Source: Chitinolyticbacter albus | GTDB lineage: Bacteria > Pseudomonadota > Gammaproteobacteria > Burkholderiales > Chitinibacteraceae | Assembly: GCF_024437655.1 (NCBI RefSeq) | Contig: NZ_JANBVF010000017.1 | Coordinates: 62,001-126,000 of the forward strand | DNA: 64,000 nt | Direction of reading: 5' to 3' | Part shown: piece after piece, positions 28,631 through 37,587 of the stretch | Numbering within the stretch: the stretch's first letter is position 1 | Layout: each line of letters opens with the position of its first letter | The notes under the pieces: model-generated | The model's database searches: none | Seen by the model: the letters and a program-made list of their open reading frames with translations, nothing else | What the model was told of the DNA's origin: nothing | Program-made: the position numbers and the translations under genes

Positions 28631-30051
28631 GCGATCCCTGGATCGAGTACTGGTCCGGCCGGGCTCTGCCCTCGCTGAAAGCCACGCGTGAGCGCTTGCT
28701 GCCGCTGATGCGCCGGCCGGAGCGCACCAGCCCGGGCGAAATCGCCGACATCGTGTTGCGCGACCCATTGCTGGCCGCCCAGGTGCTGCGCGTGGCCAAC
28801 CAGCGCGTGCGCTCTGGCCTCGCAGCTGACGTGGTATCGGTCGAAAGTGCCGTGATGCTGTTCGGCGTGGCACCGTTCTTCGAGCGTTTCTGCCGCGGAC
28901 CCACGATAGACGAACTGATGGCGGGCGATCCCGCGCGGCTACGCGCCTATCGCGCGGCCATTCTGGAAGTCCGATTCGCCGCGCGGCTCGCCCGTGACTA
29001 TGCCCAGCGCCGGTTCGACGCGCGGCTGGACGAGGTCTATATCGCCGCGCTGCTGCAGGGCATCTCGCCGCTGCTTGCTCTGGTGGCGGGGCTCGATCCT
29101 GCCACGCCGGCCCCCATGCCGCGGGTGACCGAGCTGCTCGCCAGCTGGCGCCTGCCCGAAGCCATTATCGATCTGACGCGCGAGAGTGGCGACGGCCAGG
29201 CGCGGCTCAACCTGCAGCAGGCGGCTTTGCGCCTGGCTGCCGCGCTGCAGCTGGGCTGGTGGCAGCCACAGGTGCAACGCGAGCTGCATGCGATTGCTGC
29301 CCTCTTGCAGCAGCAAGAAGGGGCCGTCTGGGAAACCGCAACCGCGCTGATGCTGAGCTATGCCACGCGTGATTATGCCGAGGCGGCGGCTATGCCTGCG
29401 GCGCGCTGGTTGCCGATGCTGCCGGGCTCCTGGCCGCGTCCGCCTGCACCGGCCGAGGCTCCGGCGCAGGCGTTAACGCCGGCCAAACCAGCCCCGTTGC
29501 CGGTGTCGCCCGCTGCTGTGCCGGCGGCGCGCACCGTGCAGCCGGACCCCATGGTGGAACGCCTTTCAGCGTTGCACCACGCCGGCAAGGAGCGCGCACC
29601 CGCCAATCAGATCATGTCGCTGGCCGTGCGCGCGCTGGCCGAAGGGCTGGCGATGCGTCGCATCGTGCTGGCGCTCTTGACGCCTGATGGCTTGCAGTTG
29701 CGTGCGCGCTTCTGCCAGGGGGCGGGCGAGTCCGACCCGATCCGGCGACTGGAGATCTCGCTGGCACCGCCCACACTGTTCTCGCGCCTGCTGGAGCGTC
29801 CGCAGTGCATACGCGTCGAGGCGCCGCATCGCGGCGAGGTCAAGGCCTTGCTGCCGCCCGAGTTGCTTCGCCAGATCGGCCATGACGCGTTCTGCGCGAT
29901 GTCGATCTTCGTGCACGACAAACCGCTGGGCATCCTGTTCGCTGATCGCATCACGACGATCAGTGATGGCGACTACCAGCAGGTGCGTCGTGTCTGCCAG
30001 CTGACTTCGCAGGCCTTGTCGGCCAGCGCGGGGCGCCCCGGAGAACATTGA
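28618..30051 (+). CDS. HDOD-GAF signalling protein
   Basis: 477 aa. N-terminal HDOD domain (~10-250): LPSLKATRERLLPLMRR, IVLRDPLLAAQVLRVANQ and VESAVMLFGVAPFF are typical, lacking the HD metal ligands of true phosphodiesterases. A Pro/Ala-rich linker (~270-305) leads to a GAF-like C-terminal domain (~315-470; MRRIVLALLTPDGLQLRARF, FVHDKPLGILFADR). HDOD proteins act as non-enzymatic scaffolds in motility, chemotaxis and stress signalling. Overlap with the methyltransferase gene and the motAB location suggest a motility-linked job. Confidence 0.85.
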   Translation: MATLSDPWIEYWSGRALPSLKATRERLLPLMRRPERTSPGEIADIVLRDPLLAAQVLRVANQRVRSGLAADVVSVESAVMLFGVAPFFERFCRGPTIDELMAGDPARLRAYRAAILEVRFAARLARDYAQRRFDARLDEVYIAALLQGISPLLALVAGLDPATPAPMPRVTELLASWRLPEAIIDLTRESGDGQARLNLQQAALRLAAALQLGWWQPQVQRELHAIAALLQQQEGAVWETATALMLSYATRDYAEAAAMPAARWLPMLPGSWPRPPAPAEAPAQALTPAKPAPLPVSPAAVPAARTVQPDPMVERLSALHHAGKERAPANQIMSLAVRALAEGLAMRRIVLALLTPDGLQLRARFCQGAGESDPIRRLEISLAPPTLFSRLLERPQCIRVEAPHRGEVKALLPPELLRQIGHDAFCAMSIFVHDKPLGILFADRITTISDGDYQQVRRVCQLTSQALSASAGRPGEH

Positions 30052-30111
30052 GGCCGCCACGCCTGGCCCCGCGCGTGGCGGGCGGCGTCGAAGCCGGTAC
30101 AATGCGCGCCC

Positions 30112-30897
30112 ATGGAGATCATCCAATCCCGCCACAATCCGTTGTTCAAGCAGCTGCACAAGCTGGCCACGCAACGGCGCGAGCGCCTGAAAACGCAGCA
30201 GACGTTGCTCGACGGCGCTCATCTGCTTGCCAGCGCGCTCGATGCGCTCTGGCCCATCGCCCAGCTGATCGTGACCGAAGGCGGCCTCGCCGAGGCCGAG
30301 CTTGCCACCTTGTGCCGACGCAGCGGCGCACCGGTAGTGGTGTTCGATGCGGCCTTGTTCAAGGAATTGACCGAACTGCCGAGCCCGACCGGGGTGCTGG
30401 CGCTGATCAACGTTGCCGCGTCGCCGCCGATGCGACGCGACGGGCTGTGCCTGTTGCTCGATGGCGTGCAGGATCCGGGCAATGTCGGCTCCATCCTGCG
30501 TACCGCCGCCGCCGCCGGGGTGGACCAGGTGCTGTTGTCCCCCGGTTGTGCCGATGTCTGGTCACCCAAGGTATTGCGCGCGGGCATGGGCGCGCATTTC
30601 CTGCTCAACCTCGTCGAGCGCGCCGATCTGCAGGCCTTTGCCACCGCGTTTCAGGGACGAATCGCCGCCACGCTGCTCGATGCTTCGATCGATCTTTATG
30701 CCGCCGATCTCGCTGGCGATCTGGCGCTGGTCGTCGGCGCCGAAGGCCATGGCGTGTCACCCGGGCTCGCGGCGCTGGCGACGCTGCGCTTGCGTATTCC
30801 GATGGCAGCTGGTCTGGAATCGCTCAATGTAGGCGCCGCTGCCGCGATCTGCCTGTTTGAGCGCGTGCGGCAGGTCGGCATCCGGCCGGCGTTATAA
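30112..30897 (+). CDS. TrmH/SpoU-family RNA 2'-O-methyltransferase
   Basis: 261 aa. SPOUT knot signatures: DPGNVGSILRTAAAAGVDQV (motif 1), VGAEGHGVSPGL (motif 2) and PMAAGLESLNVGAAAAICLFE (motif 3). The N-terminus IIQSRHNPLFKQLHKLA is a substrate-binding domain as in TsnR/RlmB relatives. Target (23S rRNA G2251 or another base) cannot be resolved; a RlmB label would be a guess. Confidence 0.9.
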   Translation: MEIIQSRHNPLFKQLHKLATQRRERLKTQQTLLDGAHLLASALDALWPIAQLIVTEGGLAEAELATLCRRSGAPVVVFDAALFKELTELPSPTGVLALINVAASPPMRRDGLCLLLDGVQDPGNVGSILRTAAAAGVDQVLLSPGCADVWSPKVLRAGMGAHFLLNLVERADLQAFATAFQGRIAATLLDASIDLYAADLAGDLALVVGAEGHGVSPGLAALATLRLRIPMAAGLESLNVGAAAAICLFERVRQVGIRPAL

Positions 30898-30927
30898 TCG
30901 GGACAGCTCAGCCACTGGAGAGCGGCC

Positions 30928-31413
30928 ATGATCAAGGATGGTGTTTATTTCGACGCCCGCTTGCCGCACGCATGGCTGTCCGCGGCCAGGCAAAGCCCGT
31001 TTGAAGCCGCACGGTTTTTGCATGTTCTTGCCGCGCTGGAGCACCAGGGCGGGGAGGAGCTCGGCGAGCATGATGCCAAGCTCGATCTGCAGCTGTTATG
31101 GCTGGCCCGCTTGATTACGCCCGAGTTGCCGGCGGTGGGGTTGATGCGCCTGGGTATAGAACATGCGATCTGGGCGCAGGAAACGCCGCTGACTGCGGGT
31201 GAGCAAGGCTGGCTGGGCTTCAGTCCCAGCACCACCTTGCCCTACCTGCTGACGCTGCCGGCACAGGTCGTGGCCTGCGAGCCGGCGGGGCAGGCGCACC
31301 GAGTGAGCGCACGCTGGCTGATCACCGACCAACATCTGAAGGATGCATTTGACCGTATGGTTTTCCGTCATCACCGCGAGCAGATCCGCCGCGAACGAGA
31401 GGCCGCTGCGTGA
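30928..31413 (+). CDS. Hypothetical protein between SpoU methylase and ung
   Basis: 161 aa, soluble. The N-terminus [20 protein letters not shown] is followed by mixed alpha/beta sequence and a strongly basic end ([16 protein letters not shown]). I do not recognise a family with confidence; an atypical PilZ-related domain was considered, but the RxxxR and D/NxSxxG binding motifs are absent. The start of ung overlaps its stop by 4 bp, so the two are coupled. Confidence 0.65.
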   Translation: MIKDGVYFDARLPHAWLSAARQSPFEAARFLHVLAALEHQGGEELGEHDAKLDLQLLWLARLITPELPAVGLMRLGIEHAIWAQETPLTAGEQGWLGFSPSTTLPYLLTLPAQVVACEPAGQAHRVSARWLITDQHLKDAFDRMVFRHHREQIRREREAAA

Positions 31414-32087
31414 ACTGGCTCGCACAACAGGTACCGGCGGCCTGGGTTGATCCCGCCGTCGCCTCCAGTCCGCCCTTCGACCGGCTGGCCGACTTCCTGG
31501 CCGCCGAGCTCGAAGCCGGAGTAACGCTCTATCCTCCCAAGGCGCAATGGTTCGCTGCACTCGCGGCCACGCCACCGCGTGGCGTCAAGGTGGTGATCCT
31601 GGGTCAGGATCCCTACCACGGCCCGGGCGAAGCGCATGGGTTTGCCTTTTCTGTGCCTATGGGCGTGAAAACGCCGCCCAGCCTGCGCAACATCTGGCAG
31701 GAGCTCGCCCGCGATCTGGGGCTGACGCCGCCTGCGCACGGCAATCTCGAAGCCTGGGCCGAGCAGGGCGTGCTGTTGCTCAACAGCACGCTCACCGTCG
31801 AGGCCGATTGTGCGGCATCGCACGCCAAGCGCGGCTGGGCGCCGTTCACCGATGCCGTGATCTCCAGGCTGGCCAACGAGTTTGACCACCTGGTGTTCAT
31901 GCTGTGGGGCGCACACGCACAGAAGAAGGGCGCGCTGATCGATCGTACGCGGCACTGCGTGCTCGAATCGCCGCATCCTTCGCCCTTGTCCGCGCATCGC
32001 GGCTTCATCGGCAATGGCCATTTCTCCAAGGCCAACCACTACCTGCAATCGATGGGCAAGGCCCCCATCGACTGGGAAATCCGCTGA
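31410..32087 (+). CDS. ung: Uracil-DNA glycosylase (family 1)
   Basis: 225 aa, usual length. Catalytic motif [20 protein letters not shown] with the active-site Asp, and [11 protein letters not shown] with the catalytic His near the C-terminus. Removes uracil from DNA. The GTG start overlaps the preceding gene. Confidence 0.98.
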   Translation: MNWLAQQVPAAWVDPAVASSPPFDRLADFLAAELEAGVTLYPPKAQWFAALAATPPRGVKVVILGQDPYHGPGEAHGFAFSVPMGVKTPPSLRNIWQELARDLGLTPPAHGNLEAWAEQGVLLLNSTLTVEADCAASHAKRGWAPFTDAVISRLANEFDHLVFMLWGAHAQKKGALIDRTRHCVLESPHPSPLSAHRGFIGNGHFSKANHYLQSMGKAPIDWEIR

Positions 32088-32965
32088 TGCTGTTGACGTT
32101 CGATATTGGGGGAACCCAGATCAAGTACGGTCTGGTCGACGAGGCGGGACAGGTGTTGCTGGCGCACAGCATGGCCACCCACGGCGCGGCCGGTGCCGCG
32201 GCGATGCTCGACCGGGTGCGGCAAGTGGCAGCGCCCTTGATCGCCGCGTACAGCCCTCGCGGCATTGCGCTGTCGACGCTGGGATTGGTGGCACCGCAGG
32301 ACGGCACCATTCTGGCCGCAGCCGAAGCCATTCCGGGCTACATCGGCATCTCGCCCAAGACCAGCCTGGAGCAGGCGTTCGATTTGCCGGTCACCGTGGA
32401 AAACGATGTGAACTGCGTTGCGCTGGCCGAGGGCTGGCGCGGTGCGGCGCAGGGCATCGCCAACTATCTGGCGATCGCCGTCGGCACTGGCATCGGCGGC
32501 GGCATCGTGATCGATGGCCGTTTGTATCGTGGCCATCGCGCCGCGGCGGGTGAATGGGGCTATATGCGGATCGATGGCCGGCTCTGGGAGGATTACGCGT
32601 CGATGCGCGGCCTCGTCAATGCCGCGATCGCCGCGACCAACGACGCAGGCTGGGATGGCCGCAGTGTGTTTGCTGCGTACGATGCGGGCGATGCGCGGCT
32701 GACGGCAGTGGTGCACGGCTGGCTGGCGCTCTTGGCCACCGGTATCGCCAACCTGATCTACGCCTTCAACCCGGAACGCGTGGTGCTGGGCGGTGGTATC
32801 ACCGGGCGCGGCGCGCGCTTTCACAAGGAAATCAACGCCGCGCTCGACGAAATCCTGATGCCGGAGTTTCGTGGCATGAGCGAGGTGGCGCTGGCCAGTG
32901 CCGGCAACCATGCCGGCATGATCGGAGCTGCACGCAACTGGTATTTTGCGCACGACGATATTTGA
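32087..32965 (+). CDS. ROK-family sugar kinase
   Basis: 292 aa. Phosphate-binding DIGGTQIKYGLVDEAG at the N-terminus, VENDVNCVALAEGW around the catalytic Asp, and the glycine-rich VGTGIGGGIVIDGRL. The HxCxxGCxE zinc motif typical of many ROK members is absent: the region after GEWGYMRIDG reads LWEDYASMRGL. Substrate is likely glucose or an amino sugar. Starts in the ung stop (ATGA) and precedes a GH9 glycosidase gene by 144 bp. Confidence 0.88.
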   Translation: MLLTFDIGGTQIKYGLVDEAGQVLLAHSMATHGAAGAAAMLDRVRQVAAPLIAAYSPRGIALSTLGLVAPQDGTILAAAEAIPGYIGISPKTSLEQAFDLPVTVENDVNCVALAEGWRGAAQGIANYLAIAVGTGIGGGIVIDGRLYRGHRAAAGEWGYMRIDGRLWEDYASMRGLVNAAIAATNDAGWDGRSVFAAYDAGDARLTAVVHGWLALLATGIANLIYAFNPERVVLGGGITGRGARFHKEINAALDEILMPEFRGMSEVALASAGNHAGMIGAARNWYFAHDDI

Positions 32966-33109
32966 TCTGGCGCAACAGGGATTGAAGCCGAACGCAGCGG
33001 GTAGTGCGCCCAAGTGGTAATTTGCTGATATTGTTATAAGCCCAATTGGCGGTCCGCATTCGGGCCGCCGCAGCGATAATTACCCGCGCTTCGCTTTTCC
33101 GGACTCCCC

Positions 33110-34879
33110 ATGCCTCGCCTGTTGCTGAACCACCTGGGTTTCGAACCCGCTACCCGCAAGTTTGCGCTGCTCGAAGCGTCGGCAGATTTTTCCAGCACAC
33201 GCTACACCGTCTACGACCAGGTGACGCGTGCGGCGGTGCTCCACGGTGCATTCAGCGCGGTTGGCGGCGTCGCTGGCTGGGGCAAGGCGCAGGGCGCGTT
33301 CAAGCACTATTGGCAGGCCGATTTCTCGGCGCTCGATGCAGAAGGCGAATATTTCCTGGCCATCGACGGCGTTACGCCGCCGCTGGTGTCGCACCCGTTT
33401 GCCATCCGCCGCCGGCTCTTGGGCGAGTTGCTGGTGTCGGACATCGTCCATTACATCAAGGGCCAGCGCTGCACCGGGGTCTTCGACCTCGCGGACCGTT
33501 CCCGCCCCAAGTTCGGCTCAAACGAGCGCCGCGATGTGCGCGGCGGCTGGTACGACGCCTCGGGCGATGTGTCCAAGTATCTATCGCACCTGTCGTACGC
33601 GCAGTACATGAATCCGCAGCAGACCCCTATCGTGGTCTGGAGCCTGATCGAGAGCCTGGCCCAGTTGCCAGCGCGTCCGGACTGGATCGCCGAGCGGATT
33701 GATGAGCCCGAAAAACTGGATGAGGCGATGGCCTTTCACAGCAAGTGGTTCAACGAACGCTTCGTCGACGAGGCCTTGCACGGCGCGGATTTTCTGATGC
33801 GCCTACAGGATCCGGCCGGTTACTTCTACATGACGGTGTTCGACCGCTGGAGCAAGGACGAGAACCAGCGTGACATCTGCGAATACAAGCTCGGTGGCGA
33901 GAAGTTCGCCAGCTATCAGGCCGCCTACCGCCAAGGCGCGGGGGTGACCATTGCCGCGCTGGCGCGCGCCTCGCAGTTGCCGCGCGACGGCGAGTCGTTT
34001 ACACGCGCCGACTACCTTGCCGCCGCCGCCAAGGGCTTTGCTCATCTTGAAGCACATAACGTCGATTACCTGGACGACGGTGCCGAGAACATCATTGACG
34101 ACTATTGCGCGCTCTTGGCCGCCGTGGAATTACTGGCGATCACGGGCGACGGCGATTACGCCAACGCCGCGGCTCGGCGTGTGCTCAAGTTGCTGGAGCG
34201 GCAGAGCCCCGAAGGCTGGTTCCGCGCCGATAGCGCCGGTGAGCGCAGCTATTTCCACGCGGCCGAGGCCGGTCTGCCGCTGATCGCACTGATGCGTTTC
34301 GTCGAAGTGGCGCCCGATAGTCCGCTGGCCGGCCGCGTGCGCGCCGCGCTGCGCCTGGCGTTCGAGTATGAGCTCGCGATCCGGGATGAGGAAAACAACC
34401 CGTTTGGCTATCCACGCCAATACATCAAACAGATCGGCAAGCCTGGCAAGACCCAGTTCTTTATCCCGCACGACAACGAAACGCAGTACTGGTGGCAGGG
34501 CGAGAACGCCCGCCTGGGTTCGATCGCCAGCGCCTACCAGCGCGGCGCGGCATTGTTTGCTAGCGAGCCCGAGTTTGCCGCGCAATTGGTGCAGCATGCG
34601 CAGTTTGCGGTCGATTGGCTGCTCGGTGCCAACCCCTACGATGTGTGCATGCTGCAAGGCTGGGGCCGCAACAACCCGCGCTACGAGCCGGGCTTCTTCA
34701 ATGCCCCAGGCGGCGTATGCAATGGCATTACCGGCGGCTTCGATGACGACCAGGACATCGACTACCATCGCACCGACGAAGTCACCATGACCAACAGCTG
34801 GCGCTGGACCGAACAGTGGATGCCGCACGGGGCATGGCTGCTGCTGGCGCTGTGCACGCGCCTGGGGTATGCAAACTGA
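33110..34879 (+). CDS. Glycoside hydrolase family 9 enzyme, no signal peptide
   Basis: 589 aa. N-terminal Ig-like CelD_N domain (~1-95, LLLNHLGFEPATRKFALLE), then the (alpha/alpha)6 GH9 catalytic domain. The conserved acid pair is seen in RGGWYDASGDVSKY (Asp149 and Asp153), and the C-terminal acid in RTDEVTMTNSWRW. There is no signal peptide or cellulose-binding module, so it should act in the cytoplasm on imported oligosaccharides, as with GH9 beta-glycosidases/exo-glucosaminidases of vibrios. With the ROK kinase upstream it forms a plausible disaccharide-use unit; substrate (cellodextrin or chitosan oligomer) is not determined. Confidence 0.88.
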   Translation: MPRLLLNHLGFEPATRKFALLEASADFSSTRYTVYDQVTRAAVLHGAFSAVGGVAGWGKAQGAFKHYWQADFSALDAEGEYFLAIDGVTPPLVSHPFAIRRRLLGELLVSDIVHYIKGQRCTGVFDLADRSRPKFGSNERRDVRGGWYDASGDVSKYLSHLSYAQYMNPQQTPIVVWSLIESLAQLPARPDWIAERIDEPEKLDEAMAFHSKWFNERFVDEALHGADFLMRLQDPAGYFYMTVFDRWSKDENQRDICEYKLGGEKFASYQAAYRQGAGVTIAALARASQLPRDGESFTRADYLAAAAKGFAHLEAHNVDYLDDGAENIIDDYCALLAAVELLAITGDGDYANAAARRVLKLLERQSPEGWFRADSAGERSYFHAAEAGLPLIALMRFVEVAPDSPLAGRVRAALRLAFEYELAIRDEENNPFGYPRQYIKQIGKPGKTQFFIPHDNETQYWWQGENARLGSIASAYQRGAALFASEPEFAAQLVQHAQFAVDWLLGANPYDVCMLQGWGRNNPRYEPGFFNAPGGVCNGITGGFDDDQDIDYHRTDEVTMTNSWRWTEQWMPHGAWLLLALCTRLGYAN

Positions 34880-35240
34880 TCCCATCACCTGGGCGTGCGA
34901 GCGGATTGAGGCCCGTGGTTTCGATCCGCTGACCGCCCCCGAGGTCGACAGGACGGTGATGGTGGTTGTGACTGCCCAAGGCCTGATCGATAACGGTGGT
35001 TTTGCTTATCTGTTCGATCCCGGCTTCGCAGTGAAGCCCGATTGGAACTGGTTCGTAACGGCATATCGTGCCATCGGCGCGCTCGAGACGGCGGATGCGT
35101 GCGTTCAAGCTATCGAGCTCTGGCGCCAAATCGGGGATACTGCCGACTTTGACGCACTCGATGCCGTGGCATGGCAACGGTCGGCATCGAATTACGACTG
35201 GCTGGCGACCTGGATCAAGTCGCACCGCTGTGGGCTTTAA
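34869..35240 (+). CDS. DMP19/DUF4375-like protein
   Basis: 123 aa, overlapping the GH9 stop by 11 bp. GLIDNGGFAYLFDPGF and VTAYRAIGALETADACVQAIEL match the NGG-F and YxxIGA-type blocks of the DMP19-like/DUF4375 family, whose members include DNA-mimic proteins in Neisseria. Here the overall acidity is modest, so DNA mimicry is not claimed. A second family member lies at 61977-62396. Confidence 0.65.
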   Translation: MQTDPITWACERIEARGFDPLTAPEVDRTVMVVVTAQGLIDNGGFAYLFDPGFAVKPDWNWFVTAYRAIGALETADACVQAIELWRQIGDTADFDALDAVAWQRSASNYDWLATWIKSHRCGL

Positions 35241-35249
35241 GGACACTCT

Positions 35250-36251
35250 ATGACCATCATCGTCACCGGCGCGGCCGGCTTCATTGGTTCCAATCTCGTC
35301 AAGGCGCTCAACGCGCGCGGCGAGACCGACATTCTCGCCGTCGATAACCTCAAGCGCGGCGAAAAATACCGCAACCTCGTCGATTGCCAGATCGCCCACT
35401 ACCTCGACAAGCACGATTTCATCGAGGAACTGGCCGCCGGCGTATTCGATGGCCAGGTCAGCGCCATCCTGCACCAGGGTGCATGTTCGGACACCATGGA
35501 GCACGATGGCCGCTACATGATGGACAACAACTACCAATACACGCTGAATCTGTTCGAGTGGTGCCAGGATCAGGAAGCGCAGTTCCTCTATGCGTCGAGC
35601 GCCGCCACCTACGGCGCAGGCATGAACGGCTTTTACGAGGATCCGGAGTGCGAGGCGCCGCTCAATGTCTATGGCTATTCCAAGCTGCTGTTCGATCAGG
35701 TATTGCGTCGCCGCATCGAAGAAGAGCGCATTACCGCGCAAGTGGTGGGTTTCCGTTACTTCAACGTGTACGGGCCGCGCGAATGGCACAAGGAGCGCAT
35801 GGCCTCGGTGGCGTTCCATAACTTCAACCAGTACCGCGCCACCGGCAAGGTCAAGCTGTTCGGCGAGTACGGTGGCTATGGCGCAGGCGGCCATACCCGC
35901 GATTTCGTGTCGGTGGATGACGTGGTCAAGGTCAACCTGTGGTTCCTCGACAACCCGGAAATCTGCGGCATCTACAACGTCGGCACCGGCCGCGCCCAGC
36001 CCTTCAACGACGTGGCCAGCACGGTGGTGAACAGCTGTCGCGCTGCCGATGGCCTCTCGGCACTCTCCCGCGAAGAGATGATTGCCCAAGGGCTGCTCGA
36101 GTACATCGAATTCCCGGATGCGCTCAAGGGCAAGTACCAGAGCTTCACCGAGGCCGATCTTTCACTGCTGCGCGAGGCGGGCTACGACGAAGCCTTCCTG
36201 ACGGTGGAGGAAGGGGTACAGCGCTATGTCGAGCATCTGCTGCGGGCATAG
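35250..36251 (+). CDS. hldD: ADP-L-glycero-D-manno-heptose 6-epimerase
   Basis: 333 aa. Short-chain/extended NAD-dependent epimerase. N-terminal [19 protein letters not shown], then SSAATYGAG and the [10 protein letters not shown] catalytic Tyr-Lys. The length and blocks match HldD (RfaD), which makes the L,D-heptose of the LPS inner core. The gene is a monocistron or co-transcribed with the DMP19-like gene 9 bp upstream. Confidence 0.95.
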   Translation: MTIIVTGAAGFIGSNLVKALNARGETDILAVDNLKRGEKYRNLVDCQIAHYLDKHDFIEELAAGVFDGQVSAILHQGACSDTMEHDGRYMMDNNYQYTLNLFEWCQDQEAQFLYASSAATYGAGMNGFYEDPECEAPLNVYGYSKLLFDQVLRRRIEEERITAQVVGFRYFNVYGPREWHKERMASVAFHNFNQYRATGKVKLFGEYGGYGAGGHTRDFVSVDDVVKVNLWFLDNPEICGIYNVGTGRAQPFNDVASTVVNSCRAADGLSALSREEMIAQGLLEYIEFPDALKGKYQSFTEADLSLLREAGYDEAFLTVEEGVQRYVEHLLRA

Positions 36252-36268
36252 TCGCGCCACACACGAAG

Positions 36269-36287
36269 GCCAGGTGAACCTGGCTTT
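36269..36287 (+). terminator. Weak hairpin terminator after hldD
   Basis: Stem GCCAGGT/ACCTGGC with a GA loop, followed by only TTT. Plausible weak terminator 18 bp past the hldD stop. The rest of the interval up to 36443 shows nothing I can identify. Confidence 0.45.
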
Positions 36288-36443
36288 GGCCGTACGGTGG
36301 CGGGACAGGGCTGCGACCAGGCCGCAAGGCCATCGGAGTCTGGCTTCATGCCAACGGGCTTTTCCTGATACGGGCATCGCCACTTGCGCATTAGCATTCC
36401 TGGGCTAGCTTGATAAAGTCGAAAAGACTGCAAAGGGAAAACT

Positions 36444-37004
36444 ATGAAGCGCACTTTGATTGCTGTCGCATTGCTCGGAAGCCTGCTGACGTTGCGCGCG
36501 GCGGCCGAGGAGAAACTGTTCCTGTTCGAGAAGTCGGAAAAAGTCCAGGTAGAGGTTATCGCGATCGATCAGGCCAATCGCATCGTGACGTTGCGGCTGC
36601 CTGGCGGTGAAGTCTCCGACTTGCCCGTCTCTTCCGCCGTGCAAAATTTCGATCAACTCAAGCCGGGTGACGTGGCCGCGGTGCAGGTGGACCGTGCGGT
36701 GGCGTTCGATCTGGTCAAGGGCGGTGGTGGTCTGCCGCAAGTGAGCAGCGAGGAAGGCAGCGGCCGCGCCGCCGCCGGCGAGAAGCCGGGCGCCAGCTGG
36801 GAAAGGACCGAACTATTGAGCGCCGACGTCGTCGCGGTAGACAAGGCTCGTGGCCTCGTCAAGCTGCGTGGCCCGCAAGGCCGCGTGCAGGAAATCGAAG
36901 TGCGTGATCGTTCGCGTCTCGATAACGTAGCGGTCGGCGATCAGATCCAGATCCGTTACAAGCGCGCCCTGGCGATGTGGGTTGAGCTGCCTGTCGTTCA
37001 ATAA
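36444..37004 (+). CDS. Periplasmic protein with two tandem repeats of a small beta domain
   Basis: 186 aa. Signal peptide (KRTLIAVALLGSLLTLRAAA, cleavage near AAAEE). The mature protein is an internal duplication: copy 1 VEVIAIDQANRIVTLRLPGG...VSDLPVSSAVQNFDQLKPGDVAAV (~35-90) and copy 2 ADVVAVDKARGLVKLRGPQG...QEIEVRDRSRLDNVAVGDQI (~125-175), joined by a linker. The pattern suggests a small beta-rich repeat. No known family is assigned; a terminator follows and the gene stands alone. Confidence 0.8.
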   Translation: MKRTLIAVALLGSLLTLRAAAEEKLFLFEKSEKVQVEVIAIDQANRIVTLRLPGGEVSDLPVSSAVQNFDQLKPGDVAAVQVDRAVAFDLVKGGGGLPQVSSEEGSGRAAAGEKPGASWERTELLSADVVAVDKARGLVKLRGPQGRVQEIEVRDRSRLDNVAVGDQIQIRYKRALAMWVELPVVQ

Positions 37005-37026
37005 GCGGACTATGCGCGGTATCGAA

Positions 37027-37050
37027 ACGCCGGCGTCGGCCGGCGTTTTT
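37027..37050 (+). terminator. Rho-independent terminator
   Basis: Perfect 8-bp stem ACGCCGGC/GCCGGCGT with a GTCG loop and five T residues. Ends the preceding single-gene unit. Confidence 0.9.
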
Positions 37051-37587
37051 CTATCGCGTCAGGCTGGCCGCTGGTGAGGTGGCGTTGACCCGCGCACTGC
37101 AGCCAGCGCCGCAAGCCTACCGGTCCCAGCGGTTGAAGTGCGCCGCGTAGGCGTCAATCGGCTTGCCTATCACTGCCGCTGCACGGGCCAAATTCGAGCG
37201 AGGTCGGCCTGCCGGCACCGTGCCGCAAGTGGTGTCGACGGCGGAAAGCGGCGGGTGGCATGCGTTGCCGTTGGCTGAACTGCCGATAGAACAGGCTGAG
37301 GCTGGCATAGCCGCTTTGGGCGTCGCCGCGCGCGACTGCATCGTATTCGACGCCGCCGCCGCTGGGCTCGCATCCTCACTGGCTGCCGCGTCGTGGTACT
37401 GGTCGGCAATCAGGTGCCGGCACAGCGCGGGGTGATCGCGCGCATCGCCGACTATAGCGTGGTGCGCCGGGACGCAGCGACCGGCATATTGCTGTTGCCG
37501 AATGGCGCATCTGCAATCGCGGCGTAATGGCACCGGCCGACTCAGACGAAGCGGGTATAATCGGCCATCCTTTCAGAAGCCAAACGC
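37051..37587. other. Unresolved interval, possible gene remnant
   Basis: 537 bp with no confident gene. Two plus-strand stretches look protein-like in different frames: 37163 onward (ARAKFERGRPAGTVPQVV) and ~37385-37527 ending with VLVGNQVPAQRGVIARIADY, with a stop at 37525. Joining them needs a frameshift. A minus-strand frame ending near 37117 (GKPIDAYAAHFNRWDR) also looks plausible. A degraded gene is the simplest reading, but none can be called. Confidence 0.35.

Noticed and set aside
30928-31413. PilZ c-di-GMP receptor
   Set aside because: RxxxR and D/NxSxxG motifs are missing; left as hypothetical.
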